A stretch of DNA of 51,477 bases from Bacteroidota bacterium (lineage in GTDB: Bacteria; Bacteroidota; Rhodothermia; JANXDC01): positions 1,127,501-1,178,977 of the forward strand of contig AP024675.1 of NCBI GenBank assembly GCA_025998875.1, read 5' to 3'. How positions within the stretch are numbered: the first letter of the stretch is position 1; the number at the start of each line of letters is the position of its first letter. The position numbers and the translations under genes are program-made. This document shows positions 21,638 through 30,440 of the stretch, in pieces. The notes under the pieces were generated by a model. It was given only the letters and a program-made list of their open reading frames with translations. It was not told the DNA's origin and searched no databases.

Positions 21638-23226
21638 AGACGTCTTTGCAGCAACGCCTACAGCAGCGGCTCTCTCCGCAGCAGATCCAGTACATCAAGC
21701 TCCTGCAGCTGCCCACGCTGGCCTTCGAGCAACGCGTGGCGGCCGAGCTGGAACAGAATCCCGCCCTGGAAGAGGGGCCCGAGGAGGAAATCGAGGGGCT
21801 CCTGAGCGAAGAGGACCAGCAGGCGTTGCTGGCCGCCGAAACCATTCCGCTCTCCGATGAGGAGGGAGGGGAAACCGGAGAGGAAGAGCTCCTCGCCAAT
21901 CCCCTTCCGTCCATTGCGCCGGAGTCCTCCATGCCCAAGGGGCTTCCGGAGGCGGATCGGCCCGTCGGAGATGGGGCCTCTTCCGAAGACGAATACAGCT
22001 GGGAAGAGCTCCTTGCCGGACAGGACCTCGATCCGGAGCGGTATTATCAGACCTGGGGAGGGGAAGATCCAGACGAAGAAGACGATCCCTGGGCGCGAAC
22101 CCCGGCGCGGGAAACCTTTACGGAGCATCTGCAGAAGCAGCTCCTCTACCTGGAGCTTGACGAGCGGGGAAAGCTCATAGCCGAGCAAATCATCGGATCT
22201 CTGGATCCGGACGGATACCTGCGCCGACCTCTGAGCTCGATCGTCGACGATCTGCTGTTTTCCTATGGGGTCGAGGTCTCCGAGGCCGAGATAGAGGCTG
22301 TGCTCAAACAGATCCAGCGGCTCGATCCCGTTGGGGTAGGCGCCCGGTCTCTGCAGGAATGCCTGGAGGTACAGCTGGAGGTGTTGCCGGAATCCACACC
22401 CGGCCGCGAGCTGGCGCTGCGCATCGTGCGCGAGGCCTTCAGCGAGCTGGCGCGCAAGCACTTCGACGCCATCCTGCGCAAGTTCGAGATCTCCCGGGAG
22501 CAGCTGCTGGAGGCCTGGCAGCTCATTCAGCGCCTCAACCCCAAGCCCGGAGAAGGGGAGGGGGTGCCGGAGCTCAATTACGTGGTGCCGGATTTTGAGG
22601 TCTACGAACAGGACGGGGAATTCGTCATCACCCTCAACCGACGCAATGTGCCCGAGCTGCGCATCTCACGCCAGTATCGGCGCATGTGGGAGGAGCTGCA
22701 GCGCGACAACCGGCAGGATCCCTCTCTGGAGGAGGCCCGCGAATACCTGAAGAAGAAAATCGAGGACGCCCGCTGGTTTATCAACTCCATCCGCCAGCGG
22801 CATAGCACCATGCTCAAGGTTATGCGCGCGATCGTGGAGCTGCAGGAGGACTTCTTCCGCCACGGAGAGGGCCATCTGAAGCCCATGATCCTCAAGGACG
22901 TGGCCGAACGCATCGGCATGGACATCTCCACGGTAAGCCGGGTGGTAAACGGCAAATACGTGCAGACCGAGTTCGGTATCTTCCCCTTGAAGTACTTCTT
23001 CAGCGAGGGGCTGGAGACGGAATCCGGCGAGGAGATCTCCAATCGCGAGGTCAAGAACATGATCCGCGAGCTTATCGAACAGGAGGACAAGCAAAACCCC
23101 CTGAGCGACGATAAGATCGCCGAACTCCTGGCCAAAAGGGGGCTGAAGATCGCCCGCCGCACCGTCACGAAATACCGGGAGCAGATGGGTATCCCGGTGG
23201 CCCGGCTGCGCCGAGAGCTGCGCTGA
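21631..23226 (+). CDS. rpoN: RNA polymerase sigma-54 factor RpoN
   Basis: The 531-residue protein has the three sigma-54 regions. The N-terminal activator-interacting region is glutamine- and leucine-rich (LQQRLQQRLSPQQIQYIKLLQLP). An acidic linker follows at about residues 45-150. Then come the core-binding domain, the helix-turn-helix (LKDVAERIGMDISTVSRVVNGKYV) and the RpoN box ARRTVTKYRE at residues 508-517, one substitution from the consensus. It directs polymerase to -24/-12 promoters and needs AAA+ enhancer-binding activators. A GGAGG lies just before the start, inside the DUF3109 gene. The stop is 3 nt from the convergent PorQ-like gene. Confidence 0.96.
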   Translation: MLKTSLQQRLQQRLSPQQIQYIKLLQLPTLAFEQRVAAELEQNPALEEGPEEEIEGLLSEEDQQALLAAETIPLSDEEGGETGEEELLANPLPSIAPESSMPKGLPEADRPVGDGASSEDEYSWEELLAGQDLDPERYYQTWGGEDPDEEDDPWARTPARETFTEHLQKQLLYLELDERGKLIAEQIIGSLDPDGYLRRPLSSIVDDLLFSYGVEVSEAEIEAVLKQIQRLDPVGVGARSLQECLEVQLEVLPESTPGRELALRIVREAFSELARKHFDAILRKFEISREQLLEAWQLIQRLNPKPGEGEGVPELNYVVPDFEVYEQDGEFVITLNRRNVPELRISRQYRRMWEELQRDNRQDPSLEEAREYLKKKIEDARWFINSIRQRHSTMLKVMRAIVELQEDFFRHGEGHLKPMILKDVAERIGMDISTVSRVVNGKYVQTEFGIFPLKYFFSEGLETESGEEISNREVKNMIRELIEQEDKQNPLSDDKIAELLAKRGLKIARRTVTKYREQMGIPVARLRRELR

Positions 23227-23229
23227 GGT

Positions 23230-24165
23230 CTACAGAAGGAGCCGCAGGCTCCACAGATGCGCCCCGCCCGGCGTGCTGAAGGAACGGTACGTGTAATCCA
23301 GCCCGAACCGCCTCACCTGCAGACCGAAGCCGAAGCGCAGGCCCGCTGCGTCCAGGCGATTGCGCTGTCGCAGTTCGGCCTGTTCGCGAACCCGGTATCC
23401 CACCCGGAGTAGAAAGGCCGGACTGAGGGCGAACTCTCCTCCTAGGGCGAGCTGGCGTCCCAGGACGGAGAAACGCTCCGGCATTTCCGACGGGGTCGAG
23501 AAGGCCAGATGTGCCGTAAAGGGCAGATAGGCCAGTCGTTTCGAAACCGAGACGATCACCTCCGGCGCGGGCTGTTCGTTCGTGGCCGTATAAGTCTGCA
23601 CGGCCCGGCCCAGATGACGGGCCACCAGGGCGGCCGTCCATCCCTGCCCTAGGGGCCAGACCAGACCCGCATCCAGCACGAGGACCAGCGCTCTGTACTG
23701 ATCCAGGAGGGAATAAAGCGTCCTCAGGGCGATGCCCGACCGGATACCCCCGGGCCAGGTATATCGGTATTGCAGGGCGAACACTACCTCCCCAGCCGCA
23801 AAACGGCCCTCCTCCTCTCCGCTCTCCGATAGCCGCTCGAAGCTTCCGTAATGCACCAGAAGGATATGCCCCCCCAGAGCACCCCGGGTGGAGAGCGACC
23901 GCCGAAGGCCGAGCCAGAATGTCTCCACTGTCCCCAGCACTCGGCCATAGCCGAGCCCGAATTCCGGAGCCTGGCCCTCCGGAAGCAGGGCCGGATTGTA
24001 CCAAGCCGCCCCGAGATCTCCCATGGGGAGCGCAGTTGAAGCCCCGCCCAGGGCAGAAAGGCGGGCCGAGGTCTCCATGCGCAACACGGCATACGGCTGG
24101 GCCCATGCCCCGGAGCCGGAAAGGAGCAACATCGCCGCAGGTAGCCAGCGAAGAAAAACGCCCAT
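23230..24165 (-). CDS. PorQ-like outer-membrane beta-barrel protein
   Basis: The 311-residue protein has a signal peptide (LPAAMLLLSGSGAWAQ). The mature start MRMETSARLSALGG-like (read RMETSARLSALGG) and AAWYNPALLPEG match the PorV/PorQ family pattern of Bacteroidota, and the length is close to PorQ (about 330). PorQ is linked to the type IX secretion system, where PorV shuttles cargo. The remainder is amphipathic beta-strands ending HLWSLRLLL. The start is ATG 24165 with GAGGA upstream; an in-frame TTG at 24192 lies inside the -7 box. No other type IX component or obvious T9SS C-terminal sorting domain occurs in the window, so the functional link is inferred. Confidence 0.65.
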   Translation of the reverse strand: MGVFLRWLPAAMLLLSGSGAWAQPYAVLRMETSARLSALGGASTALPMGDLGAAWYNPALLPEGQAPEFGLGYGRVLGTVETFWLGLRRSLSTRGALGGHILLVHYGSFERLSESGEEEGRFAAGEVVFALQYRYTWPGGIRSGIALRTLYSLLDQYRALVLVLDAGLVWPLGQGWTAALVARHLGRAVQTYTATNEQPAPEVIVSVSKRLAYLPFTAHLAFSTPSEMPERFSVLGRQLALGGEFALSPAFLLRVGYRVREQAELRQRNRLDAAGLRFGFGLQVRRFGLDYTYRSFSTPGGAHLWSLRLLL

Positions 24166-24189
24166 TTTGCGTCCTCGGACGTGTACGGC

Positions 24190-24220
24190 CAAAGGTAGCA
24201 GCCCCTGTGGCGCGGGACAA
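24190..24220 (-). promoter_or_regulatory. Bacteroidota-type promoter of the PorQ-like gene
   Basis: Minus strand: TTG (24220-24218), exactly 20 nt, then TACCTTTG (24197-24190), a perfect TAnnTTTG box, 24 nt before the ATG. It overlaps back-to-back with a weaker plus-strand box for the hydrolase gene. Confidence 0.72.
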
Positions 24221-24232
24221 GTCGGGGTTGCG

Positions 24233-24240
24233 TATCTTGG
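24233..24240 (+). promoter_or_regulatory. Candidate -7 element of the hydrolase lipoprotein gene
   Basis: TATCTTGG differs from TAnnTTTG at one fixed position and sits 32 nt before the ATG at 24273. No clear TTG is seen 20 nt upstream. Confidence 0.4.
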
Positions 24241-24272
24241 CCGTATCCGAATCGGTGGCGGCCCGAGGCATC

Positions 24273-25211
24273 ATGAAGAGCTGGATCGGGTTTCTTCTGT
24301 GCCTGAGCGTGCTGGGTTGCGCCGCTCCGAAAACAACGCGCCTGGACCCCCGCCAGCTGGCCGACCCGGATGGCCAGTTTCTCTCTCTTGGACGGGAGCG
24401 ACTTTATGTGCGTGTTCGAGGGCCCGAGGCCGGGGAGCCCGTGCTCCTGGTTCATGGCTTCGGGGCCAGCGCGATCAGCTTCGATTTCCTCCTCGACAGC
24501 CTCGTGCGACGGGGGTACCGGTGCTACGCTGTCGACCTGCTCGGTTTCGGGCTTTCGGATAAACCCTCTCGGGCCGATTACAGCCATCCCGCTCAGGCGC
24601 GTCGGCTCCTCCGCCTGCTCGACCGGCTCGGAATTCCCTCCGCGCACCTTGTCGGCCACTCCATGGGCGGTAGCGTGGCGCTGCATCTGGCCCTTCTGGC
24701 TCCGGATCGGGTGCGCTCCCTTGCCCTCATCGCCCCTGCTGTGCAGCTTCAACCCGGAGGACCCGGCTGGTTGAGCCGACAGCTGCTCCGGTTTCCCCCC
24801 ATGGCGGGCTGGGTGAAAAGTCGATTGCGCGCCAGCTTTTCCGGTCCAGAAGCCGTCTCCGCTCTCCGCATGGCCTATTATCAGCCCGATTCCGTGCTTA
24901 CGGACGAACGCCTGGCGCGCTATCTGAGACCCCTGCAAACACCGGGATGGGAGTCCGCTCTACTGGGTATGCTCCGAGATGCCGGCCGGAACTGGATCCC
25001 TCCCGAACGCCTCCGGAAGATACGACAGCCCGTGCTGCTGCTCTGGGGGGAGGCGGATCGGATCGTTCCCATCCGGGAGCGGGATCGGCTGCGCGCCCTC
25101 TTCGCGGAGACCTATGAGGCCACCGTGCGCCGGACCGGCCACATGCCCTTCGAGGAAGCCCCCGGCTTGGTCGCCCGGGCCCTGGAAGAGTTCTGGTCCC
25201 TGATCCGGTGA
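24273..25211 (+). CDS. Alpha/beta-hydrolase lipoprotein
   Basis: The 312-residue protein has a lipoprotein signal (LLCLSVLGC, lipidated Cys16) and is therefore anchored outside the cytoplasm. The alpha/beta-hydrolase fold is shown by the oxyanion block LLVHGFGAS and the nucleophile elbow VGHSMGG (Ser130). The acid is Asp262 (GEADRIVP) and the base His290 (TGHMPFEE), so the triad is complete. Substrate is unknown; the family includes lipases, esterases and haloperoxidase-like enzymes. The start is the ATG at 24273, which alone gives a proper signal peptide. It is divergent from the PorQ-like gene with back-to-back promoters. Confidence 0.9.
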   Translation: MKSWIGFLLCLSVLGCAAPKTTRLDPRQLADPDGQFLSLGRERLYVRVRGPEAGEPVLLVHGFGASAISFDFLLDSLVRRGYRCYAVDLLGFGLSDKPSRADYSHPAQARRLLRLLDRLGIPSAHLVGHSMGGSVALHLALLAPDRVRSLALIAPAVQLQPGGPGWLSRQLLRFPPMAGWVKSRLRASFSGPEAVSALRMAYYQPDSVLTDERLARYLRPLQTPGWESALLGMLRDAGRNWIPPERLRKIRQPVLLLWGEADRIVPIRERDRLRALFAETYEATVRRTGHMPFEEAPGLVARALEEFWSLIR

Positions 25212-25359
25212 GCCGGGTTGGCGGACACGGAATGTGAGACATATCGTCATGTCGTGCGTCTGGGCTTCCCTCTAGAATATGCCTAAATGGCACACACCTT
25301 GTGTCGGCACGGTTATGGAAAATTGCCGGGGCGAAAGGTCAGCATAAGGAGGCAGGGCC

Positions 25360-25728
25360 ATGACGAAGGTGATCCGAAAAGACGGTCAGCTCGTGGAGGC
25401 CACCGATGTGCAGTATCGGGTGATCACCCCGGCTGTAGATGTATATGAGCTCGAAGATGCCTATGTGGCGCTCTTCGACCTGCCAGGGGTAGAGAAGTCC
25501 CAGTTGCAGCTGCGCCTGGAGGAGAACCGACTGAGCCTCGAGGCGCAGGTGGAAGATCCGCTCCTGGAGCAGCATCGGGGCTATACGGGGTACCGCTATG
25601 AGCGCATGTTCGTGCTCGGCGATGATGTGGATCCCAACCAGGTCGAGGCCGAGCTGCGCGATGGCGTGCTCATGCTCCGCATCGGCAAGCGTGAGCAGCT
25701 CAAACCGCGGACGATTGAAATCAAATAA
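25360..25728 (+). CDS. Small heat-shock protein, Hsp20/alpha-crystallin family (short form)
   Basis: This 122-residue protein consists almost entirely of an alpha-crystallin domain: PAVDVYELEDAYVALFDLPGV opens the fold and the conserved A-x-x-x-x-G-V-L motif appears as AELRDGVLMLRI. It ends with the IxI-like anchor TIEIK. The N-terminal arm is short, unlike the second copy, so its oligomer may differ. These ATP-independent chaperones hold unfolded proteins in the cytoplasm. AAGGAGG precedes the ATG. It is 15 nt from the second Hsp20 gene and both share a downstream terminator. In the 148-bp upstream region I see no CIRCE element. Confidence 0.9.
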   Translation: MTKVIRKDGQLVEATDVQYRVITPAVDVYELEDAYVALFDLPGVEKSQLQLRLEENRLSLEAQVEDPLLEQHRGYTGYRYERMFVLGDDVDPNQVEAELRDGVLMLRIGKREQLKPRTIEIK

Positions 25729-25743
25729 AAGGAGGGCTGGGCT

Positions 25744-26214
25744 ATGGCAACGCTGGTGCGCACGATGCTTCCCACGCTCTGGAGCGATCCCTTTGCTTCT
25801 GACTGGACGCGTTCCCTGGTTCGGGACGTGGATCGGGCCTTCCAGGAGATGGACGCACTCATGGAGCGCTTTTTCGACTGGGCCCGTCCGGCCTGGATGC
25901 CCAGTGTGGAGGTCTTCGATACGGATACGGAGTACATCATCCGGGCCGAGTTGCCGGGCTTCCGCAAGGAGGATGTCAGGGTAACCCTCGTGGGCGATCA
26001 GCTCACCCTTGAAGGGGAGCGCAAGCCGGACTCCCGCTTCGAGCAGGCGCGTGTGCATCGCGCCGAGCGCTGGTATGGGACGTTCCGGCGCACGTTTGTG
26101 CTGCCCTTCACGCCCGGCGACAGCCCTGTGGAAGCCCGCTTCAAGAACGGGGTGCTCACGATCTCCATCGCCAAACCGGAGGCCCAGAAGCCGCGGCACA
26201 TCGCGATTAAATAG
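25744..26214 (+). CDS. Small heat-shock protein, Hsp20/alpha-crystallin family (long form)
   Basis: The 156-residue protein has a 55-residue N-terminal arm (VRDVDRAFQEMDALMERFFDW), the alpha-crystallin domain starting at PSVEVFDTDTEYIIRAELPG, and the motif ARFKNGVLTISI. It ends HIAIK, an IxI-type tail that docks into neighbouring subunits. This is the classic bacterial Hsp20 layout. It probably assembles with the shorter Hsp20 encoded 15 nt upstream. AAAGGAGG lies before the ATG. A strong terminator 17 nt after the stop separates the pair from the protease gene. Confidence 0.94.
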   Translation: MATLVRTMLPTLWSDPFASDWTRSLVRDVDRAFQEMDALMERFFDWARPAWMPSVEVFDTDTEYIIRAELPGFRKEDVRVTLVGDQLTLEGERKPDSRFEQARVHRAERWYGTFRRTFVLPFTPGDSPVEARFKNGVLTISIAKPEAQKPRHIAIK

Positions 26215-26230
26215 CGCCTACCTTTTCCAG

Positions 26231-26265
26231 GCCCGGCGCCATCTCCGCATGGCGCCGGGCTTTTT
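26231..26265 (+). terminator. Rho-independent terminator after the Hsp20 pair
   Basis: Perfect 12-bp stem: GCCCGGCGCCAT (26231-26242) and ATGGCGCCGGGC (26249-26260), 6-nt loop, then TTTTT. It ends the Hsp20 transcript. Confidence 0.94.
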
Positions 26266-26353
26266 CGTTTTGCGGGATCTTTTTTTGCTGGTGGCACAAT
26301 AATTCCTCGAGCCGATGCGTTCTTCTATACGGTGCCATAGGAGGAGAAACGCC

Positions 26354-27880
26354 ATGAGGCGAGCCAGATCTACCTGGGCATTGCTGATCGCGGGTTTTCT
26401 GGCCGGGCTGCTGGTGACCGCCGTCATTAGCCTCCGAGGTAGCTGGTTGGGCGTGCGGGGTATCCAGGCGGCCGACAACCGGGTCGTGACCGTGCCGGAG
26501 CGTCGTATTCAGACGCTTTCGGATCTGAGCCAGGCTTTTGCCGATGTGGCCGAGACGGTCGTGCCCTCCGTAGTGACGATCACAGCCGAGCGCGTGGTGC
26601 GCACACCCCGACTGCCCAACCCCTTTGAGGGCACGCCCTTTGAAGACTGGTTCCGGTTCAATCTGCCCGAAGGGGAGAGCCGCGCTCGCGGGCTGGGCTC
26701 AGGGGTCATTATGCGCTCCGATGGGGTGATCCTGACCAACAACCACGTCGTCGAGGGCGCCGAACGGCTGCGCGTACGCCTCTACGATGGTCGGGTTTTC
26801 GATGCCGAGATCGTGGGCCGAGATGCGGCTACGGATGTGGCCGTGTTGCGCATCAAGGCCACCGGCCTGTCCACCCTTCCCCTGGGCGACAGCGACCGAT
26901 TGCGTGTAGGCGAGTGGGTGCTGGCCATCGGAAGCCCTCTGTCGGAGAACCTGGAGCATACCGTTACGGCCGGGATCGTGAGCGCCAAAGGGCGGACCGG
27001 GATCGTGCAGGATGGCCGGGCCTTTGAGAACTTCCTGCAGATCGATGCGGCTATCAATCCGGGCAACTCCGGTGGACCCCTGGTCAACGTGCGCGGAGAG
27101 CTGGTGGGCATCAACACGGCCATCGCCACGCGTACGGGGGGATTTCAGGGTATCGGCTTCGCTATCCCGATCAACATGGCCCGCTGGGTGATGGATCAGC
27201 TGCTGGAAAAGGGCAGGGTGGAACGGGGCTATCTGGGTGTGACGATCCAGCGCATCACTCCGGAGCTGGCCCGGGCGCTCAAACTGGAGCGGCCTCAGGG
27301 TGCGCTGGTGAGCCAGGTTGCCCCAAACAGCCCGGCGGAAAAAGCCGGCATTAAGCCCCGGGATGTGATCCTGGCCTTTAACGGCCAGCCTATCGAAAAC
27401 GAAGCCGACCTGCGCAATCGCGTGGCCTTCAGCCGGCCTGGATCGCGCGTTGAGCTGACCATCCTGCGCGACGGACGGCGTCAGCGGATCACCGTCACGC
27501 TCGGCACCCTCGATCCGCGTCTGCTCTCCGAGGCCGGAGAAGGGCAGGAATCCTCCCCCGAATCAGGGGAATCCGCTTCGAGCTCGGCCACGCTGGATAA
27601 GCTGGGGCTCAGTGTGCGGGATGTGACCGAGGAACTGGCCCGTCGTTACCGGCTGGATGCCGGCCGCGAGGGGGTGCTCATCACCGGAGTGCGCTCCGGC
27701 TCCGTGGCCGAGATGGCCGGTCTACAGCCCGGCATGCTCATCGTCGAGGCCAATGGTCAGTCCGTGCGTACGGTCCGCGATCTGGAGCGCGTCCTGGCCG
27801 ATGTCCGATCCGGAGATACGGTGCTGTTCCGCATCCGGCAGGGGGCAAATTACCTCTACGTGGCCCTCTCCGTTTCCTGA
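26354..27880 (+). CDS. Do-family (DegP/DegQ/HtrA) serine protease
   Basis: The 508-residue protein has an N-terminal membrane helix (about residues 6-26, TWALLIAGFLAGLLVTAVIS) and then a trypsin-like domain with complete triad His131 (TNNHVVEG), Asp161 (ATDVAVLRI) and Ser239 (NPGNSGGPLV). Two PDZ domains follow, the first from about residue 285 (YLGVTIQRI) and the second from about 415 (LGLSVRDVTEEL). The domain count matches DegP/DegQ, which degrade or chaperone misfolded periplasmic proteins. The start at 26354 follows GAGGAG; an in-frame ATG at 26315 has no ribosome site. Position after the Hsp20 pair and before an exported peptidase suggests an envelope stress neighbourhood. Its own terminator follows the stop. 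Confidence 0.95.
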   Translation: MRRARSTWALLIAGFLAGLLVTAVISLRGSWLGVRGIQAADNRVVTVPERRIQTLSDLSQAFADVAETVVPSVVTITAERVVRTPRLPNPFEGTPFEDWFRFNLPEGESRARGLGSGVIMRSDGVILTNNHVVEGAERLRVRLYDGRVFDAEIVGRDAATDVAVLRIKATGLSTLPLGDSDRLRVGEWVLAIGSPLSENLEHTVTAGIVSAKGRTGIVQDGRAFENFLQIDAAINPGNSGGPLVNVRGELVGINTAIATRTGGFQGIGFAIPINMARWVMDQLLEKGRVERGYLGVTIQRITPELARALKLERPQGALVSQVAPNSPAEKAGIKPRDVILAFNGQPIENEADLRNRVAFSRPGSRVELTILRDGRRQRITVTLGTLDPRLLSEAGEGQESSPESGESASSSATLDKLGLSVRDVTEELARRYRLDAGREGVLITGVRSGSVAEMAGLQPGMLIVEANGQSVRTVRDLERVLADVRSGDTVLFRIRQGANYLYVALSVS

Positions 27881-27903
27881 GCGTCCGGGGGTCTTCCTCT
27901 CCG

Positions 27904-27930
27904 AAGGGCCGCCGCAGGGCGGCCCTTTCT
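27904..27930 (+). terminator. Rho-independent terminator after the Do-family protease gene
   Basis: A 10-bp stem AAGGGCCGCC/GGCGGCCCTT with a 4-nt GCAG loop, followed by TCT. The T-tract is short, so efficiency may be moderate. Confidence 0.75.
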
Positions 27931-27995
27931 GATTTGCGTAAAGGCAGGGGAAATACGAAGTTGTCCCCGCACGCCGTTTGCCAGGAGGTCTGCAC

Positions 27996-29477
27996 ATGCG
28001 CCGACTCGTCTGTTTCCTCTTCGCCGTCCTGAGCTTAAGCGCCGCCTATGCCCGACAAGAGGCGGCCCTCTTCGGTGGGGATTTCCCCCCAGAGGAATTC
28101 GCCCAACGTCGATCCCATCTCTATGAGGCCATCGGCCCGAACGCCATCGCCCTGCTGCAGGGCGCACCCAGTCCGGCCGGATACGTGCGCTTCCGGCAGA
28201 CGAACGAGTTCTACTACCTCTGCGGCGTTGAGACCCCACACGCCTATCTGTTACTGGATGGATCCGAGCGTCGAGCCGCCCTGTATCTGCCCCACCGCAA
28301 CGAGGCCCGGGAGCGGAGCGAGGGCAAGTGGCTGTCGGCCGAGGATGGGGAGCTGGTGCGTCGCCTCAGTGGGGTAGAGGCGGTCTACGGCCTGGAGCTG
28401 CTGGCCGAGCACCTGGCCCGATATGTGTTGCGCGGGGTGCGTGTGCTCTATACCCCCCTGCAGCCGGCCGAGGGGCTGGCCACCAGCCGCGACATCGCCC
28501 TGCGCGCGCAGGCCGATCGGGCTTCCGACCCCTGGGACGGCCTCCCGTCCCGGGAAGGGCGTTTCCTGGCCCTGTTGCGGGAGCGTTTCCCCCAGCTGGA
28601 GATCCGGGACCTTTCTCCCCTGCTCGATGAGCTCCGGCTCATCAAAAGCCCCCGGGAGCTGGAGCTCATCCGCAAGGCCACCCGTCTGGCCATGGAAGCC
28701 ATTGCCGAGGCCATGCGCTCCACCCGTCCGGGGCAGTACGAGTACGAACTGGAGGCCGTGGCCCGCTTCGTCTTTTGCCGCCACGGCGCACAGGGGGATG
28801 CCTACTACGCCCTCGTGGCCAGTGGAGCAAACGCCTGGTATCCGCATTATCACGCCGGGACCCGACGGATGCGCGCCGGCGAACTGGTGCTCATGGACTA
28901 CGCCCCGGATGTGGGCTATTACATGAGCGATGTGACGCGCATCTGGCCCGTCAGCGGCCGCTTTAGCCCCGAACAACGGGAGCTGTATGCGTTTTATCTG
29001 GGCTGTTACCGGGCTATACTGCGCGCCATCCGGCCCGGAAAGACCGCCCAGGAGATCAAACGCGAAGCGGCATCCGAGATGGAGCGCCTGCTCCAGGAAA
29101 GCCGCTTCTCCCGGGCTCCCCATCGGCGAGCAGCCGAGCGTTTCGTGGCCGACTACCGGGCCTCGGCCGAGAACCCGAACAGCGCGCTCGGACACGGGGT
29201 CGGCATGGCTACCCATGACGTGGGCCTCTATAGGGGTCCTCTGCGACCCGGGATGGTCTTTACGATCGAACCCGCCCTGCGTGTGCCCGAAGACAGCCTC
29301 TACATCCGGCTCGAAGACGTGATCATCATCACCGCAGACGGCGTCGAGGTCGTCTCCGAAGCGTTGCCGATGGATATAGAGGCCATAGAGGAGCTCATCC
29401 AACAGGAGGGGATGCTGGAACGCTATCCCCGAATGGAGGAACACCGCCTGCGCGCGCCCGCCATCCGGAGGCGGTAG
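27996..29477 (+). CDS. Exported aminopeptidase P-type (Xaa-Pro) metallopeptidase
   Basis: The 493-residue protein starts at ATG 27996 after an ideal AGGAGG. It has a signal peptide (LVCFLFAVLSLSAAYA) that cytoplasmic PepP lacks. The aminopeptidase P N-terminal domain covers about 25-165. The pita-bread catalytic domain carries five predicted dinuclear metal ligands: Asp301, Asp312, His400, Glu425 and Glu440. It should remove N-terminal residues preceding proline in the periplasm. Similar exported PepP homologues occur in Bacteroidota. The next gene begins 26 nt downstream, so the SDR gene may be co-transcribed. Confidence 0.92.
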   Translation: MRRLVCFLFAVLSLSAAYARQEAALFGGDFPPEEFAQRRSHLYEAIGPNAIALLQGAPSPAGYVRFRQTNEFYYLCGVETPHAYLLLDGSERRAALYLPHRNEARERSEGKWLSAEDGELVRRLSGVEAVYGLELLAEHLARYVLRGVRVLYTPLQPAEGLATSRDIALRAQADRASDPWDGLPSREGRFLALLRERFPQLEIRDLSPLLDELRLIKSPRELELIRKATRLAMEAIAEAMRSTRPGQYEYELEAVARFVFCRHGAQGDAYYALVASGANAWYPHYHAGTRRMRAGELVLMDYAPDVGYYMSDVTRIWPVSGRFSPEQRELYAFYLGCYRAILRAIRPGKTAQEIKREAASEMERLLQESRFSRAPHRRAAERFVADYRASAENPNSALGHGVGMATHDVGLYRGPLRPGMVFTIEPALRVPEDSLYIRLEDVIIITADGVEVVSEALPMDIEAIEELIQQEGMLERYPRMEEHRLRAPAIRRR

Positions 29478-29503
29478 ACCGGACCGGAGGCCAGACAAGC
29501 CCT

Positions 29504-30253
29504 ATGGAGTTGACCGGGAAAGTTGTCCTGATCACCGGCGGAGCCGTACGGATCGGAAGAGGGCTTGTGGAGGATCTGGTGCGGCTCGGATGCCGGGTGG
29601 CCTTCACCTATCACCGCTCCCGGGTCGAGGCAGAGGAGCTGGCCCGTCGGCTCGGGGCCGAGACCGGGCAAGACGTGCTGGCCCTGTCCTATGATGCGCG
29701 CCGGGTGCAGGAGGCGCCCGCCCTCGTGGAGCGCCTCTGCGCCCATTGGGGCCGGATCGATGTGCTTGTGCTCAACGCGGCTCGGTTTTATCGCACTCCG
29801 TGGGATGCGCTCTCCGAGGCGCAGTGGGATGAGCTCCTGGAGATCAACCTCAAGGGCCCCTTCTTCCTGGCCCAGGCCGCAGCCCGGCAGATGCGTCTTC
29901 AGGAACCGGATCCGAACGGCATCCGGGGCAAAATCGTGGCCATCTCGGATGTGGCCGCCGAGCTCGTCTGGCGCAGTTACCTGCCTTACCAGATCTCGAA
30001 GGCGGGTTTAAACCTCATGGTGCGCGTGCTGGCGCGCAACCTGGCCCCCTCGATTACGGTCAACGCCGTGGCCCTGAGCACGATTCTGCCCGAGCCGGGG
30101 CGATCGGTTTCACCCGAAGCGTTCGCCCAAGATATCCCCCTGGGCCGACCGGGCCGGATCGAAGAGGTCGCCCACGCTGTGCGCTTTCTCCTGGAAAACG
30201 ACTTCGTAACGGGACACGTACTGCATCTGGACGGGGGGCGGATGCTCCGCTGA
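29504..30253 (+). CDS. Short-chain dehydrogenase/reductase, pteridine-reductase-like
   Basis: The 249-residue classical SDR has cofactor motif TGGAVRIG near residue 11, NAARFY in place of the usual NNAG, and catalytic Tyr and Lys in YLPYQISKAG. The TGGAxRIG signature and the NAA variant are typical of pteridine reductase (FolM/PTR1-like) members, which reduce dihydropterins with NADPH. That specificity is inferred from these two motifs only. It follows the exported aminopeptidase gene by 26 nt. Confidence 0.82.
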   Translation: MELTGKVVLITGGAVRIGRGLVEDLVRLGCRVAFTYHRSRVEAEELARRLGAETGQDVLALSYDARRVQEAPALVERLCAHWGRIDVLVLNAARFYRTPWDALSEAQWDELLEINLKGPFFLAQAAARQMRLQEPDPNGIRGKIVAISDVAAELVWRSYLPYQISKAGLNLMVRVLARNLAPSITVNAVALSTILPEPGRSVSPEAFAQDIPLGRPGRIEEVAHAVRFLLENDFVTGHVLHLDGGRMLR

Positions 30254-30440
30254 GTCCCTTGCGGGGAGCGTTTTCGAATCGGTATGCTGCCGGTTGCGGG
30301 CAGAGCAAAGCACCCCGTATGCTTGAGGCATTCGCACGCTCCCTGACCCCGACGATCCGAATGGCCACAGAATCCCGACCCGGACAGAGTTCCCCGGCGT
30401 GGGAAGAAGAGACGCGCGGATCGGGTGCGTATTTTTGGGT

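Noticed and set aside
25212-25359. Short palindromes (GACAT-N6-ATGTC and ACACA-CCT-TGTGT) upstream of the Hsp20 pair
   Set aside because: Five-bp arms are expected by chance; neither matches CIRCE or another heat-shock operator.
30399-30440. GTG at 30399 as start of the small membrane protein
   Set aside because: No ribosome site and the TATTTTTG box at 30430 would be coding; GTG 30441 preferred but still uncertain.
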